Below, piece after piece: positions 58,743 through 64,000 of a stretch of 64,000 bases of DNA (position 1 is the first letter of the stretch; every line of letters begins with the position of its first letter). This stretch comes from Ancylobacter novellus DSM 506 (GTDB lineage: Bacteria; Pseudomonadota; Alphaproteobacteria; Rhizobiales; Xanthobacteraceae): positions 372,001 through 436,000 of the forward strand of contig NC_014217.1 in NCBI RefSeq assembly GCF_000092925.1. The letters are read 5' to 3'. The position numbers and the translations under genes were made by a program. The notes below the pieces were generated by a model. The model saw nothing but the letters and a program-made list of their open reading frames with translations. It had not been told where the DNA came from and made no database searches.

Positions 58743-59675
58743 TCAGGCCGTCGCCTCGACATGCACATAAGGCGTCGACGGCAGGAATTCCGGCCCGCGC
58801 CGCGACAGGAACTCGGTGAGCGCCGCCGCCGGCGGGGTCAGGCGCTTGGCCGTGCGTTTCACCACGAACCATTGCCGCACCACCGGCAGCCCCTCGACGT
58901 CGAGCGCGGCGAGGCGCCCGTCCGCGACCTCGGCGGCGATGGTGTGGCCGGAGATGAAGGCAAGGCCGAGCCCCGCCATCACCGCCTGCTTGATGGTCTC
59001 GTTCGAGCCGATCTCCATGCCGATGCGCGGGGCGATGCCGTTCTCCTCGAAGAAGCGCTCCATCAGCCCGCGCGTGCCCGAGCCCGGCTCGCGCGACATG
59101 AAGGTCGAAGTCGCCAGCGCCGAGGGCGGCAGGCGCCGGCCGAGCAAGGGATGGTCCGCCGGCGCGATGATGACGTGCGGATGATCGCCGATCAGCGTCT
59201 TGTCGACCTCCATGTCGAGCGGCGTGCGGCCCATGATGGCGACGTCGATATTGTCGCCGCGCAGCCCGGCGATGATCTCCTCGCGGTTGCCGACGGTCAG
59301 CACCACGTCGATGCCGGGATGGGCGCGGGTGAAGCTGCCGAGCGCCGCCGGCACGAAATACTTCGCCGTCGAGACCAGCCCCACCGAGACGCGTCCGGAT
59401 TTCAGCCCCTTCATGGCGTCGAGCGCGGCGCCGCAATCGGCCATCGCCTGCTCGATGCGGGCGATGGCGGCGAGCACCTCGCGCCCCGCGGCGCTGGGCT
59501 GGAAGCGGTCGCCGGCGCGGTCGAGCAGCGGCAGGCCGAGATGCTCCTCCAATTGCTGCACCTGCATCGTCACCGCGGGCGGGGTGACGTTGAGCTTGCG
59601 GGCGGCGCCGGTGACGCTGCCGGTCTCGACGACGGCGGCGACGGCACGAAGCTGCTTGAGCGTGGCATTACGCAT
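58743..59675 (-). CDS. cbbR: LysR family regulator CbbR
   Basis: This is a 310-residue LysR-type activator. The N-terminal helix-turn-helix (LKQLRAVAAVVETGSVTGAA and LNVTPPAVTMQVQQLEEHLG) and the effector domain (VGLVSTAKYFVPAALGSF, TFMSREPGSGTR) are typical of CbbR, which activates Calvin genes in response to metabolites such as phosphorylated sugars and NADPH. It is divergent from cbbF with about 180 bases between starts, the conserved regulator position. Candidate T-N11-A sites occur in this gap. Confidence 0.94.
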   Translation of the reverse strand: MRNATLKQLRAVAAVVETGSVTGAARKLNVTPPAVTMQVQQLEEHLGLPLLDRAGDRFQPSAAGREVLAAIARIEQAMADCGAALDAMKGLKSGRVSVGLVSTAKYFVPAALGSFTRAHPGIDVVLTVGNREEIIAGLRGDNIDVAIMGRTPLDMEVDKTLIGDHPHVIIAPADHPLLGRRLPPSALATSTFMSREPGSGTRGLMERFFEENGIAPRIGMEIGSNETIKQAVMAGLGLAFISGHTIAAEVADGRLAALDVEGLPVVRQWFVVKRTAKRLTPPAAALTEFLSRRGPEFLPSTPYVHVEATA

Positions 59676-59687
59676 GGGGAATTACAT

Positions 59688-59748
59688 TTCAGCTAAATTG
59701 AATTACCAGGAAAGATTATTCGAATTTCCTTACGCACGCAATTCGTGC
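59688..59748. promoter_or_regulatory. Candidate CbbR-binding region upstream of cbbF
   Basis: TTCA (59688-59691) and TGAA (59699-59702) form a T-N11-A-type site typical of LysR regulators. A second inverted repeat, GCACG (59734-59738) and CGTGC (59744-59748), lies 30 bases on. Both are in the AT-rich gap between cbbR and cbbF. No sigma-70 promoter could be assigned with certainty. Confidence 0.45.
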
Positions 59749-59856
59749 AGTCTGACATCAACAAAAGGCGTCCGCCGCTTCGGGTTCCCCGCTCGAAGGC
59801 CTTACGGAAACGACACGCCGAAAGGGCTGAAGCCCTCGACATAACTGGGGAACGCC

Positions 59857-60882
59857 ATGATACGCCCGACTTTGCAGGACCACCTCGACAGGTGGTCGCA
59901 AGCCGATGATTCGCGCCGCGACGTCGCGAGCGCCGTGCTCGCCCTTGCGGGCGCCGGCATCCGCATCTCGCAGCTTCTCGCCGCCGGCCCGCTGGCGGGT
60001 GCGCTCGCTGCCGTGCGCGGCCACCATGCCGATGGCGACAGCCAGAAGGAGCTCGACGTCGTCGCCGACACGCTGGTGCGCGAGGCGCTGGCCGGGACGC
60101 AGGTCGCCTTGTTCGGTTCCGAGGAGGCCGAGGAGGCGGTGGCGCTGAACCCGGCCGGGTCGCTCGCCGTCGCGGTCGATCCGCTGGACGGCTCGTCCAA
60201 CATCGATACGAACATGACGGTGGGCACGATCTTCTCGATCCTGCCCTACATCGGTCCCGCCTCGCTGCTGCAGCCGGGCTCGGCGCAGCTCGCCGCGGGC
60301 TTCCTCGTCTACGGGCCGCAGACCGCGCTGGCGCTGACCGTCGGCGCGGGCACGCAAATCTTCATCCTCGATCGTGCGAGCGGCGACTTCCTGCTCGCCG
60401 AGGAGCGGGCCATGGTGCTGCCGGAGACGGCGGAATACGCCATCAACGGTTCCAATACCCGCCACTGGGATCTCGCCATACGCTGCTATGTCGAGGACTG
60501 CCAGGCCGGCGTGGACGGCCCGCGGGCCAAGGACTTCAACACCCGCTGGGTCGCTTCCATGGTGGCGGACGTCTTCCGCATCCTGGTGCGCGGCGGCGTC
60601 TATCTCTACCCGGGCGACGCGCGCCGCGGCTACATGCAGGGCCGGCTGCGCCTCGTCTACGAGGCCAATCCCGTCGCCTTCCTGATGGAGCAGGCGCAGG
60701 GCGCGGCGACGGACGGCCATCGCCCGATCCTCGAGCTCGAGCCGACCCATCTGCACCAGCGCGTGCCCCTCGTCTTCGGCTCGCGCGCCGAGGTCGAACG
60801 CATCGCCCGCTATCACCACGATGCCGCCGCCATGCCCGAGCGCTCGCCGCTGTTCGGCCGTCGCGGCCTGCTGCGCGCCTGA
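59857..60882 (+). CDS. cbbF: Class I fructose-1,6-bisphosphatase (Calvin cycle)
   Basis: This is a 341-residue FBPase hydrolysing fructose-1,6-bisphosphate, and often sedoheptulose-1,7-bisphosphate in autotrophs, in Calvin-cycle regeneration. The metal-binding motif DPLDGSSNID begins near residue 108. The sugar-phosphate region includes YAINGSNTRHWD and the C-terminal RVPLVFGSRAEVERI. It starts the cbbFPTA operon, divergent from cbbR, and lies 13 bases before cbbP. Confidence 0.95.
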   Translation: MIRPTLQDHLDRWSQADDSRRDVASAVLALAGAGIRISQLLAAGPLAGALAAVRGHHADGDSQKELDVVADTLVREALAGTQVALFGSEEAEEAVALNPAGSLAVAVDPLDGSSNIDTNMTVGTIFSILPYIGPASLLQPGSAQLAAGFLVYGPQTALALTVGAGTQIFILDRASGDFLLAEERAMVLPETAEYAINGSNTRHWDLAIRCYVEDCQAGVDGPRAKDFNTRWVASMVADVFRILVRGGVYLYPGDARRGYMQGRLRLVYEANPVAFLMEQAQGAATDGHRPILELEPTHLHQRVPLVFGSRAEVERIARYHHDAAAMPERSPLFGRRGLLRA

Positions 60883-60895
60883 GGGGAGGGGAACC

Positions 60896-61771
60896 ATGTC
60901 GATCCACCATCCCATCATCTCCGTCACCGGCTCGTCCGGCGCGGGCACCACCTCGGTGCGGCGCATCTTCGAGCAGATCTTCCGCCGCGAGGATGTCGCC
61001 GCCGCCTATATCGAGGGCGACGCCTATCACCGCTACGACCGCGCCGAGATGAAGCGCGTCATGGCCGAGGAGGCGGGGCGCGGCAACCATCACTACAGCC
61101 ATTTCGGCCCGGACTCGAACCTGTTCGAGGAGCTGGAGGAGACCTTCCGCTCCTACGCTCAGACCGGCACCGGCCAGTTCCGCCACTATGTCCACGACGA
61201 CAAGGAGGCGGAGGAATATGGCGGCGCGCCCGGCACCTTCACCGCCTGGGAGCCGATCCCGACGCCTACCGACCTGCTCTTCTATGAGGGCCTGCACGGC
61301 GCGGTGGTGAGCGGCAACATCGACGTCGCCCGCTATGCGGACCTGAAGATCGGCGTGGTGCCGGTGATCAATCTCGAGTGGATCCAGAAGATCCACCGCG
61401 ACCGCTCGCATCGCGGCTATTCCACCGAAGCGGTGACCGACACCATCCTGCGGCGCATGCCGGACTACGTGAACTACATCTGCCCGCAGTTCACCCACAC
61501 CGACATCAACTTCCAGCGCGTGCCGACGGTCGACACCTCGAACCCGTTCATCGCGCGCTGGATACCGACGGCGGACGAGTCGATCGTCGTCATCCGCTTC
61601 AAGAGCCCGCGCGGGATCGATTTCCCCTACCTGCTCTCGATGATCCAGGGCTCCTGGATGAGCCGCGCCAATTCCATCGTGATCCCGGGCGGCAAGCTCG
61701 ACATCGCGATGCAGCTCATCCTCACGCCGATGATCCTTCACCTCGTCGAAAAGAAGCGGCGCGCCGCCTGA
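60896..61771 (+). CDS. cbbP: Phosphoribulokinase
   Basis: This is a 291-residue bacterial-type PRK that phosphorylates ribulose-5-phosphate to the RuBisCO substrate. The Walker A-like loop is [13 protein letters not shown] near residue 8, followed by [21 protein letters not shown] and [15 protein letters not shown], all characteristic. The redox cysteines of plant PRK are absent, as in other proteobacteria. ATG 60896 follows GAGGGGAGGGG. Together with RuBisCO (not in this window) it shows the organism can fix CO2. Confidence 0.96.
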   Translation: MSIHHPIISVTGSSGAGTTSVRRIFEQIFRREDVAAAYIEGDAYHRYDRAEMKRVMAEEAGRGNHHYSHFGPDSNLFEELEETFRSYAQTGTGQFRHYVHDDKEAEEYGGAPGTFTAWEPIPTPTDLLFYEGLHGAVVSGNIDVARYADLKIGVVPVINLEWIQKIHRDRSHRGYSTEAVTDTILRRMPDYVNYICPQFTHTDINFQRVPTVDTSNPFIARWIPTADESIVVIRFKSPRGIDFPYLLSMIQGSWMSRANSIVIPGGKLDIAMQLILTPMILHLVEKKRRAA

Positions 61772-61784
61772 GCCGGAGGACGAC

Positions 61785-63809
61785 ATGCTCACCCGAAACG
61801 CCCCGACGTCCCAGCGTCCGCCCCAAGACCTGCCGGAAGTGCTGCACGACGACATGGCCAATGCGCTGCGCGCGCTCGCCATGGATGCGGTCGAACAGGC
61901 CAAGTCCGGCCATCCCGGCATGCCCATGGGCATGGCGGATGTCGCCACCGCCTTGTTCAGCCGCTTCGTGAAGATCGATCCGACCCGCCCGGACTGGTAC
62001 GACCGCGACCGCGTCGTGCTCTCGGCCGGCCACGGCTCGATGCTGCTCTACGCCGTCAACCACCTGCTCGGCTATGCCGACATGGGCACCGACCAGCTCA
62101 GGCGCTTCCGCCAGCTCGGCGCGGTCACCGCCGGCCATCCCGAGCACGGCCACACGCTCGGCGTCGAGACCACCACCGGCCCGCTGGGCCAGGGGCTCGC
62201 CACCGCGGTCGGCATGGCGCTCGCCGAGCGCATGCTCAACGCCCGCTTCGGCGACGACCTCGTCGACCACTACACCTACGTCATCGCCGGCGACGGCTGC
62301 CTGATGGAAGGCATCAGCCACGAGGCCATCGACCTCGCCGGGCACCTCAAGCTCGGCAAGCTGATCCTCCTGTGGGACGACAACGGCATCTCCATCGACG
62401 GGCGCACCACGCTCTCGACCTCGACCGACCAGCTCGCCCGCTTCGAGGCGGCCGGCTGGGACGTGATGCGCGTCGACGGCCACGCCTATCACGCGGTGAC
62501 CGACGCGATCGCCGAGGCCCGCGGCACGGAGCGTCCGACGCTCATCGCCTGCCGCACCACCATCGGCTTCGGCGCGCCCACCAAGGCGGGCACGGAAGGC
62601 GCCCATGGCGCGCCGCTCGGCCCCGACGAGATCGCCGGCGCCCGCGCCCGGCTCGGCTGGAGCCATCCGCCCTTCGAGGTGCCGGACGACGTCCGCGAGG
62701 CCTGGGCGCATACCGCCGCGCGCGGCCGTACCGCCCGCGAGGCCTGGGAGCGGCGCCTGTCCGGTTCCGGCCGCCGCGCCGCCTTCGAGGCGGCGATGGA
62801 AGGCGAACTGCCCGCCGATTTCGACGAGAAGCTCGACGCCTACAAGCGCGAGCTGTCGCAGAGCGCGCCGAAGGTCGCGACCCGCAAGGCGTCGGAGATG
62901 GCGCTCGGGGTCATCAATGCCGAGACCGAGCTCACGGTCGGCGGCTCGGCCGACCTCACCCATTCCAACCTCACCTACACCAAGGGCCTGATGCCGGTGA
63001 CGCCCGGCAACTTCGCCGGCCGCTACCTGCATTACGGGATCCGCGAGCACGCCATGGCGGCGGTGATGAACGGCCTCGCCTTGCATCGCGGCACCATCCC
63101 CTACGGCGGGACCTTCCTGGTCTTCTCCGACTATGCGCGGGGCGCCATGCGGCTCTCGGCGCTGATGGGCCAGCGCGTCGTCTATGTGCTGACGCACGAC
63201 TCCATCGGCCTCGGCGAGGACGGGCCGACGCACCAGCCGGTCGAGCACCTCGCCATGCTGCGGGCGACGCCGAACCTGCATGTGTTCCGCCCCGCCGACG
63301 CGGTGGAGACGCTGGAAGCCTGGCAGCTCGCCTTGCATGCGGAGCGCACGCCCTCGGTGCTGGCGCTGTCGCGGCAGAACCTGCCGACCTTCCGCACCAC
63401 GCACAGCGAGGAGAACCTCACCGGCTACGGCGCCTATGTCGCCCGCAAGCCCGAGCGCCGGCGCGACGTGACGCTGCTGGCGACCGGCTCGGAAGTCGAG
63501 CTCGCCTTTAAGGCGGCCGACATGCTTGCGCTGCGCGGCGTCGACGCCGCCGTCGTCTCCATGCCCTGCTGGGAGCTGTTCGAGAAGCAGAGCGCGGATT
63601 ATCGCCGCGCCGTGCTCGGCACCGCCCCGCGCGTCGCGGTGGAGGCGGCTGCCCGGTTCGGCTGGGACCGCTGGATCGGTGAGCGCGGCCGCTTCGTCGG
63701 CATGGAGGGCTTCGGCGCCTCGGCGCCGGCCGCCGACCTCTACAGGTACTTCAACATCACGCCGGAGGCGGTCGTTGCCGCTGCCTGCGACCTCATCACC
63801 TGCGCCTGA
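61785..63809 (+). CDS. cbbT: Transketolase
   Basis: This is a 674-residue thiamine-diphosphate enzyme of the Calvin and pentose phosphate pathways. The ThDP motif [13 protein letters not shown] lies near residue 168, with the [15 protein letters not shown] and HPEHGHT segments before it, [12 protein letters not shown] in the middle domain, and [18 protein letters not shown]. It is the third gene of the cbb operon, 13 bases after cbbP. A housekeeping tkt may exist elsewhere. Confidence 0.96.
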   Translation: MLTRNAPTSQRPPQDLPEVLHDDMANALRALAMDAVEQAKSGHPGMPMGMADVATALFSRFVKIDPTRPDWYDRDRVVLSAGHGSMLLYAVNHLLGYADMGTDQLRRFRQLGAVTAGHPEHGHTLGVETTTGPLGQGLATAVGMALAERMLNARFGDDLVDHYTYVIAGDGCLMEGISHEAIDLAGHLKLGKLILLWDDNGISIDGRTTLSTSTDQLARFEAAGWDVMRVDGHAYHAVTDAIAEARGTERPTLIACRTTIGFGAPTKAGTEGAHGAPLGPDEIAGARARLGWSHPPFEVPDDVREAWAHTAARGRTAREAWERRLSGSGRRAAFEAAMEGELPADFDEKLDAYKRELSQSAPKVATRKASEMALGVINAETELTVGGSADLTHSNLTYTKGLMPVTPGNFAGRYLHYGIREHAMAAVMNGLALHRGTIPYGGTFLVFSDYARGAMRLSALMGQRVVYVLTHDSIGLGEDGPTHQPVEHLAMLRATPNLHVFRPADAVETLEAWQLALHAERTPSVLALSRQNLPTFRTTHSEENLTGYGAYVARKPERRRDVTLLATGSEVELAFKAADMLALRGVDAAVVSMPCWELFEKQSADYRRAVLGTAPRVAVEAAARFGWDRWIGERGRFVGMEGFGASAPAADLYRYFNITPEAVVAAACDLITCA

Positions 63810-63820
63810 GGAGGACGGAC

Positions 63821-64000
63821 ATGGCCCGCATCACCCTTCGCCAGCTCCTCGACCATGCCGCCGAGCACGGCTACGGCGTGCCCGCCTTCAACATCAACAA
63901 CATGGAGCAGGGCATCGCCATCATGGACGCCGCCCAGGCGGTCGATGCTCCCGTCATCATGCAGGCGAGCCGCGGCGCGCGCTCCTATGCCGGCGACATC
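63821..64000 (+). CDS. cbbA: Fructose-bisphosphate aldolase class II (3' cut by window edge)
   Basis: Sixty N-terminal residues are visible from ATG 63821, which follows GAGGAGGA. The start [29 protein letters not shown] is characteristic of the class II Calvin-type aldolases, whose zinc-binding residues would lie further on. It lies 11 bases after cbbT and continues beyond the window. The order cbbF-P-T-A behind a divergent cbbR is standard for autotrophic alphaproteobacteria; RuBisCO genes may follow. Confidence 0.9.
   Translation, partial: MARITLRQLLDHAAEHGYGVPAFNINNMEQGIAIMDAAQAVDAPVIMQASRGARSYAGDI

Noticed and set aside
61722..63404. Open frame of 560 codons on the minus strand
   Set aside because: It is antisense to transketolase, with shadow composition.
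1..64000. CRISPR arrays, prophage, insertion sequences, integrases, tRNA and rRNA genes
   Set aside because: No regularly spaced repeats, transposase or integrase genes, or RNA gene signatures were seen by eye. The palindromic repeats found are single dispersed units, not arrays.

Overview
This GC-rich window looks like chromosomal DNA of an alphaproteobacterium of the Hyphomicrobiales, most plausibly a facultative autotroph of the Xanthobacteraceae type (Ancylobacter, Starkeya or Xanthobacter-like). The reasons are a CbbR-controlled cbbFPTA Calvin operon, a divergent gstI/glnII pair typical of rhizobia-like bacteria, a NasTS/NrtABC nitrate assimilation cluster, and a carnitine dehydrogenase-thioesterase fusion. 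The taxon is inferred from gene content only. No rRNA, tRNA, CRISPR array, prophage or insertion sequence was seen.

Layout. Positions 1-2834: the end of a tripartite tricarboxylate transporter (tctB partial, tctA) and a CitE-like lyase. Positions 3025-9408: an amide utilisation unit made of a binding protein, a one-chain permease/ATPase, a formamidase/acetamidase, and an AraC regulator fused in frame to a second formamidase domain. Positions 9413-11251: a divergent SDR/AraC pair. Positions 11279-18802: two minus-strand amine or amino acid units (an ABC importer with an FAD oxidoreductase; a second FAD oxidoreductase with an SDR) around an IclR regulator. Positions 19052-23980: a small secreted protein and a carnitine degradation locus (binding protein, CdhR, BKACE enzyme, LcdH-thioesterase). 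Positions 24311-28131: a periplasmic molybdenum aldehyde oxidoreductase, paoABC-like.

Positions 28254-44478 hold a full nitrate assimilation island. NasT (ANTAR antiterminator) and NasS (cytosolic nitrate sensor) precede a leader with a sigma-54 promoter match, two AxxGxx-loop hairpins and an intrinsic terminator. Then come nrtABC, a single-domain globin, an FAD oxidoreductase, siroheme nitrite reductase, an Fe-S/FAD flavoprotein and the nitrate reductase nasA. Next is a flavohemoglobin-type reductase fused to PAS, divergent from an NsrR-like Rrf2 regulator with a palindrome between them, and then an HPP/CBS nitrite-transporter candidate. The island links nitrate import, two-step reduction to ammonium and defence against nitric oxide.

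Positions 44483-48236 hold a DUF1810 protein, a PPC protein, glutaminase, and the divergent gstI/glnII pair, with a sigma-54 promoter for glnII. Positions 48520-52978 hold cardiolipin synthase and an hsp20-lon operon with a good RpoH-type promoter. Positions 53089-58633 hold a LysR/dehydrogenase/aldo-keto reductase group, a DUF2778 L,D-transpeptidase-like protein and a divergent serine hydroxymethyltransferase. Positions 58743-64000 hold cbbR divergent from cbbF-cbbP-cbbT-cbbA (cbbA is cut by the window edge).

The least expected structures are the AraC-formamidase fusion next to its stand-alone paralogue, and an apparent split flavohemoglobin: a globin in the nitrate operon and a PAS-tagged reductase under an NsrR-like operator.
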